Notes under the pieces: model-generated
What the model was told of the DNA's origin: nothing
Seen by the model: the letters and a program-made list of their open reading frames with translations, nothing else
The model's database searches: none
Position numbers and translations under genes: made by a program
Part shown: positions 17,830 to 26,868 of the stretch, one piece after another
Numbering within the stretch: the stretch's first letter is position 1
Layout: every line of letters starts with the position of its first letter
Source of the DNA: Gammaproteobacteria bacterium
Lineage (GTDB): Bacteria; Pseudomonadota; Gammaproteobacteria; PIVX01
Reading direction: 5' to 3'
DNA length: 64,000 nt
Assembly: GCA_003353785.1 (NCBI GenBank)
Contig: PIVX01000006.1
Coordinates: forward strand, 45,001 to 109,000

Positions 17830-18705
17830 TTATTCGGTTAATAAATTATTTATAGCTTCAGCTATACTAATAAAATTTTGGGGATTTAGATTATCCTCAA
17901 TGCACCAACATGATGCCAAGATCGCTCGAACAAAACTCCATTGTAATAGTTCTAAACTATCTAAAGCTAATATTTTTGATAGCTCATTAACTCTAACATT
18001 AATAATATCTGCAATATTCAGCTTTACTATATTACTTGGGTTAATTAAAAATGCCGCTATCTCAAATTCAACTGTTCCCATAACACCTTTTGGATCAATC
18101 ATCACCCAATTATTTTCATAGCTCATAACATTACCATGGTGCAAATCACCATGTAGCAAAATAATATTTCTTTGATCTAAATTTTTAACTAAGTCCAGCG
18201 CTTTATTTACTAATAAAATATTAATAACATCATTATGTTTTATACTACCAAACCAATTTTTGAAATTAGGGAATTTATTATTCTGAACAAATATTTTTTG
18301 TTGTTGATATTCTTTAATAAAATTAGCATATATAGCTATGGAATCCAATTCTTGTTCAGGAAACAAATCACTTAAAGAATAATGCGCTTTCGCTAACAAG
18401 AGAGCTTTTTGATCTGCTGCATAATCTAATAACTTAATACAATACGACCCTTGAAATAATTGCAAAGCCCTAAGCTCTTTAATAAATTGCTCTTCATCAA
18501 ATATAAGTTTAACTATTGCTTCTGCTGATTTTAGCCTGACTTTAACTAAATAGTTATGATTTAGATCTGCACAAATTCCAGTAACTTTAAAATTCCATCT
18601 CTTGGCACATATTCTTAAAATAGCTGGCAAATTCTTTAACCAACCTTCACCGTCTTCACCATAAATCTTAATAATATTATTAACAAACATCGACATATTT
18701 AACAT
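17830..18705 (-). CDS. Aminoglycoside 6-phosphotransferase (APH(6)/StrB)-like kinase
   Basis: About 291 residues from an ATG at 18705; a TTG at 18726 would add seven and other ATGs lie just downstream. The aminoglycoside phosphotransferase/HUR kinase pattern is clear: GEDGEGWLKNLPAIL at the N-terminus, catalytic loop LLHGDLHHGNVM (about 190) and metal motif MIDPKGVMG. This pattern is closest to streptomycin 6-kinases. Such chromosomal homologues often have other substrates, so resistance cannot be inferred. It is convergent with ctpA, 7 nt apart. Confidence 0.8.
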   Translation of the reverse strand: MLNMSMFVNNIIKIYGEDGEGWLKNLPAILRICAKRWNFKVTGICADLNHNYLVKVRLKSAEAIVKLIFDEEQFIKELRALQLFQGSYCIKLLDYAADQKALLLAKAHYSLSDLFPEQELDSIAIYANFIKEYQQQKIFVQNNKFPNFKNWFGSIKHNDVINILLVNKALDLVKNLDQRNIILLHGDLHHGNVMSYENNWVMIDPKGVMGTVEFEIAAFLINPSNIVKLNIADIINVRVNELSKILALDSLELLQWSFVRAILASCWCIEDNLNPQNFISIAEAINNLLTE

Positions 18706-18832
18706 TTTACCAAAAAATATACTCAATTTAGCAAAAAATTTAAAGACAGCTAAATATTATCCCATTAATATTTTAAATAATTTGGGATGCGTGATATGCT
18801 ATAAAAAGTGATGGAGAAATAAGGAATAATTT

Positions 18833-19225
18833 ATGGACTACAAGAAACTATTTTTCTCAACATTAGCTATTTTTGGTTTTATATTCTCATTTGATCTTAT
18901 TGTTCATGGTCATTTGCTAGTCGATTTTTACTATGATACATCAGATCTGTGGAGAAACGAAAATGAATATAAAATGGGCATTATGTTAGCAACTCAATTA
19001 GCTTACGCCTTGTTCATTAGCATGCTATGCGGCTGCTCAGTAACTAGTGTTAGCAAATGCAAATATGCCAATGGCTTAATATTCGGACTTATTCTAGCAT
19101 CGTTAGAAATAGCTAAATACAGCTATATGCCTATTCCTTTTATTCTAAGTATGTGGTGGTGTATTGCCACGATTATAAGAGGCATGATATCGTGGGTTTT
19201 TGCTGCTACGATAACTAGCAAATAA
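18833..19225 (+). CDS. Small integral membrane protein, unknown function
   Basis: 130 residues with four predicted membrane helices (about 5-27, 46-66, 78-97, 103-125). The segment FDLIVHGHLLVDFYYDTSDLWR after helix 1 resembles a loop seen in small uncharacterised membrane proteins, but no family name can be given. An AAGGA ribosome-binding site precedes the ATG, and an extended -10-like TGCTATAAA lies about 35 nt upstream. It stands alone between convergent neighbours. Confidence 0.65.
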   Translation: MDYKKLFFSTLAIFGFIFSFDLIVHGHLLVDFYYDTSDLWRNENEYKMGIMLATQLAYALFISMLCGCSVTSVSKCKYANGLIFGLILASLEIAKYSYMPIPFILSMWWCIATIIRGMISWVFAATITSK

Positions 19226-19286
19226 TATTTTAATGTAACCTCTATTTTGCTAAATAAGCGTCACATTAAGCTGAAACTACTTCAGA

Positions 19287-20081
19287 TTAATTTATCGTTT
19301 CTATAATTTCAGATTTTTTATATACCCCTAATTTATCTTTAATAGATTCAAAGTGCGTTTCTACTGTTCTTCTTGATATTCCTAATATATCTCCTGTCTT
19401 AGCAGCAGAATGTCCTAGTTCAAGCATCTCTATGCATTGCCATTCTCTCTCGGTTATACGTTTTTTTTCTGGTAATATTCCTAAGGTATGCAATACTGTA
19501 TTCAATTGTTGTCTTTTGGAAATAACTTTATTGTTATTTGTCACAAAGTAGTTCTCTCTATTCCCAGCAATATCAAATTTATTTAATCTGAAATAGTCTA
19601 TAATTTTTTTGTTTTCTTCTTTAAAGAACTTTAGGAATTTCTTAAACATAGCAATATTATTGGCAACAGCGTTGTAAATTTCTGGTGTATCTGAAGAAAA
19701 AAAATATAATCTTTGAATATTATCGCCAATTTTTTCTTGCCAAACAAAACCATTATGTAAACCAAAATCTTTATCATAAAATGAACATGCTTGAAGATAT
19801 AACAGTTCGTATTCTTCTCTACTAGTAAAAGCTCTAATTCCATCTTCAAAGTTAGCAGAAAATATAAGATGGGGGTCTATTCTATACCCTTTTTTATTTA
19901 TAAAGGCCTCTCCAAAATCAGGACGATTCCCAACTATTAATGCATGCCCTGTATTATCTAGCTCAATTATTCCACATTGAGTAACGTTCCCCAAAATAGG
20001 ACTTGCTTGTTCACATAATCTATCGAAATGTTTCGTATGTTTTGTATACCCCTTAAGTATATCTTCAGAAATAATATCCAT
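19287..20081 (-). CDS. LuxR-type transcriptional regulator
   Basis: 264 residues. The N-terminal 190 residues form a sensor-like domain without a named family; a C-terminal LuxR/GerE helix-turn-helix runs from about 203 to 262 (ITEREWQCIEMLELGHSA, ILGISRRTVETHFESIKDKLG) with all hallmark residues. It should be a DNA-binding activator or repressor in the cytoplasm. It is preceded by a strong AAGGAGAC ribosome-binding site. A paralogue sits 51 nt upstream on the same strand. Similar LuxR proteins are common in Legionella and Coxiella relatives. The ligand and targets are unknown. Confidence 0.85.
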   Translation of the reverse strand: MDIISEDILKGYTKHTKHFDRLCEQASPILGNVTQCGIIELDNTGHALIVGNRPDFGEAFINKKGYRIDPHLIFSANFEDGIRAFTSREEYELLYLQACSFYDKDFGLHNGFVWQEKIGDNIQRLYFFSSDTPEIYNAVANNIAMFKKFLKFFKEENKKIIDYFRLNKFDIAGNRENYFVTNNNKVISKRQQLNTVLHTLGILPEKKRITEREWQCIEMLELGHSAAKTGDILGISRRTVETHFESIKDKLGVYKKSEIIETIN

Positions 20082-20132
20082 AGTGTCTCCTTATAGTTAA
20101 AACATACTGCGTTTTAATTTTTAATTAAGTTT

Positions 20133-20864
20133 TTATTTTAATAATTTATTCTTTATTTCATTAAATCTATTCTTTATTTCATCTTTTTGCATATTAAAAA
20201 TATGTTGGATATCTACACTATGAGTTTCACCGTAATTATAGGTATTAATGAATTGCCATTCTTCTTCACTTAATTCAGCATTTTCGTTTAATACATTTAT
20301 AACTTTTAAAATGGCAAGAAGTTGTTCTTTACTAGAATAACAACGCAAGTCATGAGGAACTTTAAAATATTGCTTTTGCTTATTATTGAAATCGGCTTTG
20401 ATTGTTTTAAACAAATCTACTATATGTTTATTATTATTCTTAAATAAAGAAATAAACTCATGCGCTAATTCTAAATTGTTAACAACAACTTCATATATAA
20501 TAGGGTAGTATGATGTAAAAAAGTATATTCGATGATTTTTACTATTGTTTAATTTTTCAACAAAATAAAACCCACAATCTGCTCCAAATTGTTTTTGAAA
20601 AAATGATTTTGTTTCATCCATGATAAACCCTAAATATTGGTTCTCTTGAAAGGATTTAACAATTGGTCCATCCAACGTAGTAATATAAACCAAATCCTCA
20701 TTCAACTTATAATCTTGCTCAAGAAGTTTATAACTAACAATTATATTATTATCATCATAAGTCTCAATTATTCCATAGCTATTAATATATTCTAATATTG
20801 GTGAGCATGCTCTAATTAAATCTTGATGTCCTCTCATTTTTTGAACTCCAACTAATAGTTTCAT
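20133..20864 (-). CDS. LuxR-like paralogue with degenerate DNA-binding domain
   Basis: 243 residues, aligning throughout with the regulator at 19287: both begin with a C-x-PIL patch (ACSPILE versus QASPILG) and a YGIIE/CGIIE strand, share IYFFTS/LYFFSS and an xxExVVNNLE-type helix. The C-terminal region still reads LSEEEWQFIN, but the recognition helix has become MQKDEIKNRFNEIKNKL, losing the S/T-x-x-T-V-x-x-H pattern. It may dimerise without binding DNA. No Shine-Dalgarno sequence is visible before the ATG. The pair probably forms one transcription unit. Confidence 0.7.
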   Translation of the reverse strand: MKLLVGVQKMRGHQDLIRACSPILEYINSYGIIETYDDNNIIVSYKLLEQDYKLNEDLVYITTLDGPIVKSFQENQYLGFIMDETKSFFQKQFGADCGFYFVEKLNNSKNHRIYFFTSYYPIIYEVVVNNLELAHEFISLFKNNNKHIVDLFKTIKADFNNKQKQYFKVPHDLRCYSSKEQLLAILKVINVLNENAELSEEEWQFINTYNYGETHSVDIQHIFNMQKDEIKNRFNEIKNKLLK

Positions 20865-21025
20865 TTATTTAAGATATACATTATCTTCTCGATAAAGCTA
20901 AAATATATATCAAATGACTTGCTAAATTATCCTACACCAATTTTTAAAGAAATGCTTACGGAAAAATTACCTATTTTATTATTAATGCAAAAAAAAACTA
21001 AAATATTTCAAATGTAATGAATCTC

Positions 21026-21052
21026 TCAATTGTTTAGGCTATAGCTGACAAG
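21026..21052 (+). repeat. Left arm of 27-bp inverted repeat
   Basis: Perfect reverse complement of 21636-21662. Homology continues a few bases inward with one gap (a TCAG shared on both sides). Confidence 0.9.
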
Positions 21053-21110
21053 AATCAGTCTTAGGCGAGCTTCCATTGGTCAGCCCTTCAACCTTTAATT
21101 TCAATATATT

Positions 21111-21320
21111 TTATTTTTTTATATTCTTTGTTGCATTTATATCCTCGTGTGTATTACAACTTGGACAATGCCGCTCACGTGCTAATAATGGCAATTCATC
21201 CATTTTAACAGAAACAGCACAAACAGGTTTTTGCGCTAGCAAGTAATAGTTTGGGGCATATAATGATTTATTGTGTTTCTTATATTGATGCTTAATAATT
21301 GCCAAACCTTTATTATACAC
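21111..21320 (-). pseudogene. TnpB (IS200/IS605 OrfB) C-terminal remnant
   Basis: A 69-codon open frame whose end reads DELPLLARERHCPSCNTHED followed by INATKNIKK. This matches the C-terminal zinc ribbon and final RuvC motif of TnpB proteins (typically ELPLSVREWTCPxCG then DRDxNAAxNI). The first zinc-knuckle pair is damaged (VCAVSV instead of CSVCG), and the N-terminal 80 percent of the protein is missing. It cannot be functional. Confidence 0.75.
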
Positions 21321-21397
21321 AAAACTAACAGTACTAAATTGCTCACTTTAAAAATTACCTTGCTTGTATCGCTTTTAACACAACCACCTGTCATAGT

Positions 21398-21498
21398 ATT
21401 GATATCTCATTTCAATTAAATATTTATTGACAATAATCCTTGAATTGTTTAATCTACCGTACGATTTTATCGCATTTTTATTGGAATGAAATATCAAT
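21398..21498. repeat. Imperfect internal inverted repeat
   Basis: ATTGATATCTCATTTCAAT (21398-21416) pairs with 21480-21498 at 17 of 19 positions, with 63 nt between. It lies within the decayed element and could be a second nested element end or a hairpin. Confidence 0.5.
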
Positions 21499-21635
21499 CA
21501 AATACTAGGAAGCCAAAGATTCACTTGAATTATGCAAATTACAGTCTGCTTGATTGCTGGCTGGGTGGTTATTTAATCCTGCTGATTTATCTACATCACT
21601 AATAGTATTAATAAAGGCTTACATCCGTCTGACTA

Positions 21636-21662
21636 CTTGTCAGCTATAGCCTAAACAATTGA
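21636..21662 (-). repeat. Right arm of 27-bp inverted repeat
   Basis: Perfect reverse complement of 21026-21052; it ends 47 nt before the start of the transporter gene, so the element end may contribute to that gene's promoter region. Confidence 0.9.
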
Positions 21663-21709
21663 TAGCTTCGTAATTTATGATAAAAGAACAGCTACAATAG
21701 GGAAAACAT

Positions 21710-23203
21710 ATGTATGCACCAGAAATTTTAGCAATATTAGGTTTGATAATATCAAGTAGTGTATTCTACCTCTACGCACGGATGGTAAACAAAGAGACCA
21801 TGAGTTTAGATGGATTTATGATTGCCGATAGTACCTTAAATAAATCGCAGTTTAGTAATACGTTTACTGCTAGTAACGTTTCTCTGTGTCTTACGGTTAT
21901 ATTCTTTGGGGGAAATGCTAAAAATTTAGGACTTTTCTTATTAGCATCACCAATAACCTATTTATGGGGGCATTTCTTTTTTATTTGGCTACTAAAGCAA
22001 ACTAAACTTGATCTTAGCAATTGTAGAACTCTGGCTGATTTAGTGGGTTTAGTATTCCCAAATAGAGCAGTAGTCTTATTAGTAAGTTTAATGACTCTAT
22101 CTAGTTATATATTGTTAGTTTTTGTGGAGCTTTATATTGGCTCGGTATTATTTTCTTTCTTTTTGCCACAGGGAATTTTATATCAAACCATGTCTTTTTT
22201 TGCTATTGGTATACTGGTATTGATGTATGTAAGATTAGGTGGTTATAGAGCAATAGTTAAAACAGATAAATGGCAATTAACTCTAATGATTCTAGCTATA
22301 GGTGGGATATTTGTTTATGGTTTAATTGTTCCAGTAGCTAATGATAGCACTACGCAAGAAGTGTTGTTTAATATGACTAAATATACAGGTGATACATTGT
22401 TTGGTATTATTTTTTCGCTGTGGTTAGCTCTTATAAACTCAATATATGCATTTGCTCAGGTTAGTAATTGGCAACGAGCAAGTGCCACTAAAGATCATGA
22501 TATCTCCTGGAAAGGCTTGATAAACTCTTCTTGGAAAGTAATAGCATTATTTGTCATTATCACAGTTGGATTCTTGTTATTGGTAGCAAAAGGATATGAA
22601 TTTGTTTCTATTGTGGATTACTTACGTCTTGTTAGAGATACAGGTGGAATATCTAGTTATGTAATATTTCCTTTGATGGTAGTTGGTTTTAGTTCGATGG
22701 TATTTTCTTCTGCTGATGTTGCTATTATAGCAGTAAATTATAGTTTAGCTGATAAAAATAGTTTTCTTGATTATTTTTCAAATCTTAACGAAAAGGCTTT
22801 ACGTAGGGCATTAAGTAATACAACTCTAGCAATATTGTTAATATTGACTATATTTTATTGGTTACAATTTTCTAGCTTGAATGAATGGTTAATGCCTATT
22901 ATATTCACTGCATGTTCTCAATTAGGAGTATTAACACCAGTTCCAATATTTATGATTCTGTATTTAAAGAAATACGGAGAATTACCATCAATAAATACAT
23001 CTAGAAGAAATATTTTAATCTTTTTTAATGGGATGTTGCTAGCTTGGATAGGTTTATTTATTGGAACATATTTGAGTAAAACAACTGGCAATCAACTTTT
23101 TTCTTTGCTGCCATTGCCTGTCGGAATTCTATTTACTTTAGGCGCAATTATTACAATTTCAAATGCTAAAGTTCAAAATAATTCTCAGAATTACCTTTTA
23201 TAA
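21710..23203 (+). CDS. Sodium:solute symporter (SSS) family transporter, divergent
   Basis: 497 residues, about 13 membrane helices with an SSS-type core: helix 1 region ending FYLYARMVN, SQFSNTFTASNVSL in the Na-binding region, LGGYRAIVKTDKWQ (about 176-189, the conserved GG.xAVxxTDxxQ motif) and FAQVSNWQRASAT (about 249-261). It should be a cation-coupled uptake carrier in the inner membrane; the substrate cannot be told. An AGGGA ribosome-binding site precedes the ATG. The coding strand looks richer in T and G than other plus-strand genes, suggesting inversion or acquisition. It overlaps the next gene by 13 nt, tail to tail. Confidence 0.78.
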   Translation: MYAPEILAILGLIISSSVFYLYARMVNKETMSLDGFMIADSTLNKSQFSNTFTASNVSLCLTVIFFGGNAKNLGLFLLASPITYLWGHFFFIWLLKQTKLDLSNCRTLADLVGLVFPNRAVVLLVSLMTLSSYILLVFVELYIGSVLFSFFLPQGILYQTMSFFAIGILVLMYVRLGGYRAIVKTDKWQLTLMILAIGGIFVYGLIVPVANDSTTQEVLFNMTKYTGDTLFGIIFSLWLALINSIYAFAQVSNWQRASATKDHDISWKGLINSSWKVIALFVIITVGFLLLVAKGYEFVSIVDYLRLVRDTGGISSYVIFPLMVVGFSSMVFSSADVAIIAVNYSLADKNSFLDYFSNLNEKALRRALSNTTLAILLILTIFYWLQFSSLNEWLMPIIFTACSQLGVLTPVPIFMILYLKKYGELPSINTSRRNILIFFNGMLLAWIGLFIGTYLSKTTGNQLFSLLPLPVGILFTLGAIITISNAKVQNNSQNYLL

Positions 23204-24705
23204 TTCTTCGTGCTTTTTTCTTCATTTTCTTCATAATTAGGAAACATCTTTTCTAAACATTCATGGGAATTAGCTAAATCTACATTAAAATCTTTGGCTA
23301 CACCTTTAATATCATCAAGTATTTCGCCAAATGTTCCAGCTAACCTACTCCCCCTATATTTATTATTATGTTGTGCTTCAACAGATTTTTTACTAATATC
23401 AACAAGCGCATAAATAGCTCTAATAGCATTTTCTATCATAGCGGACTCTTCCAGCTGATTTCCTTCTGCAGAAACATCTTTTAGTATTAATCCAATTATT
23501 GTTTCAACATGCCTGATTTTTTCATATCTCTCAGGACTTGGTTTGTTAATGTTAAACCAAGTGTCTTCCGCAGCTTCTATATAAAGAGCATGTTTAGTAA
23601 CTATAGAATTTTTTAACATTTTTAATATCATTAAATCATCAGCTTTCTTTTTAATAACCTCTTCATTTTCAATAGTATTTTTATTTTTAATAATATTAAC
23701 AAATGGATCTATATAATTACTGCCGAAGATTGCTCTAGCAAGTTCCTGAGGATCAATGAAATTTGGTTTTGGATTCTCCTCTTTATATTCTGGTTCACCA
23801 TATGAAGGGTCGTTGGTAACAATAGAAGTCTCAAAGGTTTGATGATCTTGTTGATACGGAACACCCATATCGACATCTTCTTCAGCTTGTAAACTAGGAT
23901 TGTGCACATCAGAAATTCTATCATCATCCATAACAGGAGACTCTATTGTCTGATAAGGAATATTAGTTTCATCTATTATATTAGCTTGTTGGTCTTCAAG
24001 ATTATCATAAAAAGTGTTTTCTATAATTTTTCTTGCAAACATTTCCTCTGCTACTTTAGCTATACCTAATTCTACTAGCATTGTATCCGGGATTCTATTT
24101 ATTAGAATATCCTTTATTTTTGCACTTTTAGGGACCCTTCTTTCATATGATGCAATACTTTTTCTCTGCGCTTCAGAAAATTCATATTTAGGATGCATAA
24201 GTTTGTAGTTTAACATTTGCAAGATATTTAAATGTTCTTTTGATAAACCATATAAGTCAGCCCGAGACATAGTCATTTTATATTTTTGCTTAATAGATTC
24301 TGTTGATGGTTGTTTGTTTAATAAATCCATTTCAATAAACTCATCGTCCATTCTAGGAATAACGAATACTCTATTTCTAGAGTATCTTTGCTTCAATTTA
24401 TTATCAACAAATTCAGAATTAAATAAAGTTTCACAAATAATATTTATTCCATGTTCTTCTAAAATATCAGTGGGAACTTCTGCTAGTCTTTTTAACAATC
24501 TAGGGTTGTTTTTAAGACTTTCAAATAAAATCTTAGCTACCACAGCCCAATTTAAGTCACGAAACTCAAGATTATTGGTTCTAAATCTATTTAAAAACTG
24601 TAGATCTAATAGATCTTTATTTTTTATACCTATGCTAGATAATTTTTTAAGTGCCTGCATTTCATCATGAAAAAGAAGCAGCTCTTTAATTGAAGGTACA
24701 GGCAT
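23191..24705 (-). CDS. Large soluble hypothetical protein, 504 aa
   Basis: No family recognised. There is no signal peptide or membrane span. The protein has two mostly helical regions (about 1-215 and 325-490) joined by a disordered acidic linker rich in D, E, N, Q and P (about 235-325). The C-terminal 20 residues contain the Glu-rich patch YEENEEKS, resembling the E-block of Dot/Icm-type secreted effectors, which is weak evidence. A GAGA ribosome-binding site precedes the ATG. It sits in the most accessory part of the window. Confidence 0.65.
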   Translation of the reverse strand: MPVPSIKELLLFHDEMQALKKLSSIGIKNKDLLDLQFLNRFRTNNLEFRDLNWAVVAKILFESLKNNPRLLKRLAEVPTDILEEHGINIICETLFNSEFVDNKLKQRYSRNRVFVIPRMDDEFIEMDLLNKQPSTESIKQKYKMTMSRADLYGLSKEHLNILQMLNYKLMHPKYEFSEAQRKSIASYERRVPKSAKIKDILINRIPDTMLVELGIAKVAEEMFARKIIENTFYDNLEDQQANIIDETNIPYQTIESPVMDDDRISDVHNPSLQAEEDVDMGVPYQQDHQTFETSIVTNDPSYGEPEYKEENPKPNFIDPQELARAIFGSNYIDPFVNIIKNKNTIENEEVIKKKADDLMILKMLKNSIVTKHALYIEAAEDTWFNINKPSPERYEKIRHVETIIGLILKDVSAEGNQLEESAMIENAIRAIYALVDISKKSVEAQHNNKYRGSRLAGTFGEILDDIKGVAKDFNVDLANSHECLEKMFPNYEENEEKSTKNYKR

Positions 24706-25053
24706 AATACATTTCTCTATTTACTATTAGCGAAAATCTTCAATATTAGTATAGTCAATACAATGCCTATTATTTGTTGTTTAGCCTATCTAGGAACATC
24801 TTTAATAACTTATCCCAAATGAAACAATAACATCCTACAAACTGTTCTAATTTTGACAGTTGTTCTGAACTGAGCTTTATCGTGACTGCTCTCCATCATG
24901 AAAAAATATTTACTAAAAACACCTGGATTTTATCAAAAAATATACCAGTTCCCAAGTGGCACAAACTAAACGAGTACCATATATCTCCCACCATCAGTGC
25001 GAGATTTTACAGCATGGGTGATAAATTTATTTATGGAAAGTATTATTAATATT
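24706..25053. other. Intergenic region with partial repeat similarity
   Basis: 348 nt without an open frame. A block near 24980-25003 (minus strand TGATGGTGGGAGATATA) resembles the segment just before dispersed repeat copy A (36351-36371), so a decayed element may be present. No gene was seen. Confidence 0.4.
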
Positions 25054-25989
25054 TTAAATATAAAGTGATTTTAAATTCTTATAAAATATCTTTTTTAAAG
25101 ATTCTTTATCTAATTTAGTAATAGTAATTTTTCTATTACTTAGATATTTTTCCATATCATCAATTTCATTCTCAGTATCTGTTATTCCTAAAAATCTAGC
25201 TGATTCTAGTGCTTGTCTTCTATTGTTATACTTCCTCACGTATAAAACTCCACTATTAATATTGCCGTTATTATTCTGAACATAGATTGATAGAGAGTTA
25301 TAGTTTGCGCCTAAATCATCCAGAGACTGTAATAAAATAGTAAAAATAGAAGATAAGCTGCTACCACTTTCAGCATCATTTATTGCCTGGGAATATCCTT
25401 GACATTCTCCATGAGCACAAATAATTTTACCACCAGGATTTATTTTCTTTGCACTAATAAAATAAGGAATAAAACTAGAACTAAAACAAGTATCAAAAAT
25501 TAATACATCTGCTGAAAAATCACTATTCTTAAGTGCATGTTGCAATTTATCAGCCATCACTCCATTAAATTTTAGAGGACTCTTATTAGCAAATTCTCCA
25601 TGATCACCAGTAAATAATATATAACTATAATGACCTTGCAAATTGAATTTTAGCGATGAATTTTTTTTGACTATCGTTACATCCTTGGGAGCAATTCTTT
25701 TTCTTAAATTTTGGATCAGTTTCTGTTGTTTCTCACCTTCGTAACCAGCATACTGAAAAAAGACTAATGCTTTCTTTGGCTCTGTGATAACATTAGCTTC
25801 GTGTTGTAACAAGTTATCTTGTACATTAGTATGTGTAGTAGAATTTTGAGAATTATTATTTCGAATATCTTGGTTATTAATAGTAGAATCAATTGGCTGT
25901 TTAGAATTAAACAAAAAATCGCAGCCAGACAAAATAGTCAGAATAAATAAACTTATTAGCATCAAATAAATTTCTAATATTCTTTTCAT
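25054..25989 (-). CDS. Caspase-like (clan CD) cysteine peptidase lipoprotein
   Basis: 311 residues from the ATG at 25989, which has GAGAG upstream; an in-frame GTG 18 nt earlier overlaps that site. The lipoprotein signal has lipobox ILSGC (Cys23) followed by Asp at +2, the residue that in E. coli retains lipoproteins in the inner membrane. An N/Q/T-rich linker runs to about 65. A caspase-fold domain follows with strand YSYILFTGDHGEF (His130) and strand VLIFDTCFSSSFIPYF (Cys168), the clan CD His/Cys dyad. The periplasmic substrate is unknown. The nearest recognised families are the metacaspase/C13-C14 peptidases. Confidence 0.72.
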   Translation of the reverse strand: MKRILEIYLMLISLFILTILSGCDFLFNSKQPIDSTINNQDIRNNNSQNSTTHTNVQDNLLQHEANVITEPKKALVFFQYAGYEGEKQQKLIQNLRKRIAPKDVTIVKKNSSLKFNLQGHYSYILFTGDHGEFANKSPLKFNGVMADKLQHALKNSDFSADVLIFDTCFSSSFIPYFISAKKINPGGKIICAHGECQGYSQAINDAESGSSLSSIFTILLQSLDDLGANYNSLSIYVQNNNGNINSGVLYVRKYNNRRQALESARFLGITDTENEIDDMEKYLSNRKITITKLDKESLKKIFYKNLKSLYI

Positions 25990-26056
25990 ATTAATCAACT
26001 CTCTCACTCCATTTAAAAAAACAAATTGGTGCCATATGCCTATTCCCCAGATATAT

Positions 26057-26851
26057 CTAAACAGCTATCGGAGCCTTAATCGCAGGATAATACTCATAAT
26101 TCAATATTGCAAAATCTTCATACTTATACCCAAAAATATCATTTGGCTTATTCAATATCTTTAATTTAGGACTAGAATATGGAGTACGTTCAAGCTGTGT
26201 TTTAACCTGCTCTATGTGATTAGTATATATATGACAATCTCCTCCTACCCAAATAAATTCTCCTACTTCTAGCTCACACTGTTCTGCTATCATATGAGTC
26301 AATAAAGAATATGAAGCAATATTAAACGGTACCCCTAAAAATAAATCAGCAGATCTTTGATAGAGTTGGCAAGATAATTTTTGATCTATGACATAAAACT
26401 GAAATAGAACGTGGCAAGGCATTAATGCCATAGAAGGTAGTTCTCCAACATTCCAAGCATTAACTAACAATCTTCTACTACTCGGATCTTGCTTAATAAG
26501 ATTTACAATATCTGTGATCTGGTCAATAGTGTTACCTTCTTTATCCTGCCAAAATCTCCATTGCTTCCCATAAACAGGTCCCAACTCTCCATTCTCATCT
26601 GCCCAATCATCCCAGATCTTAACCCCGTTATCTTGCAAATATTTGATATTAGTATTACCTGAAATAAACCATAACAATTCATGAATAATGCTTTTTATAT
26701 GCACTTTCTTAGTAGTTACCAATGGAAAACCTCGTTGAAGATCAAATCTCATTTGATAACCAAATAAACTTTTCGTACCTATACCAGTACGATCATTCTT
26801 TAAACTACCGTTTTCTAATACATCTTTAAGTAACTGAAGATATTGTTGCAA
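26057..26851 (-). CDS. thyA: Thymidylate synthase
   Basis: 264 residues, identical in length to E. coli ThyA. The catalytic Cys146 is in [14 protein letters not shown]; other motifs are [43 protein letters not shown] and GDCHIYTNH. It makes dTMP from dUMP using methylene-THF. The start is TTG at 26851, supported by a strong GGAGGG ribosome-binding site. It is the last gene of rppH-ptsP-lgt-thyA, a conserved gammaproteobacterial operon, and draws on the folate pool served by fau. Confidence 0.97.
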   Translation of the reverse strand: MQQYLQLLKDVLENGSLKNDRTGIGTKSLFGYQMRFDLQRGFPLVTTKKVHIKSIIHELLWFISGNTNIKYLQDNGVKIWDDWADENGELGPVYGKQWRFWQDKEGNTIDQITDIVNLIKQDPSSRRLLVNAWNVGELPSMALMPCHVLFQFYVIDQKLSCQLYQRSADLFLGVPFNIASYSLLTHMIAEQCELEVGEFIWVGGDCHIYTNHIEQVKTQLERTPYSSPKLKILNKPNDIFGYKYEDFAILNYEYYPAIKAPIAV

Positions 26852-26868
26852 AATTCACCCTCCTTCAA

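Larger units (their letters stand above)
21026..21662. mobile_element. Decayed insertion element bounded by 27-bp perfect inverted repeats
   Basis: A 637-bp block between two LuxR genes and a transporter. Its ends, 21026-21052 and 21636-21662, are perfect 27-bp inverted repeats (starting TCAATTGTTTAGGC). Inside lie a TnpB C-terminal relic on the minus strand and a second imperfect inverted repeat. IS200/IS605-type TnpB elements lack terminal inverted repeats, so the ends may belong to a different or composite element. No intact transposase remains. Confidence 0.6.
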
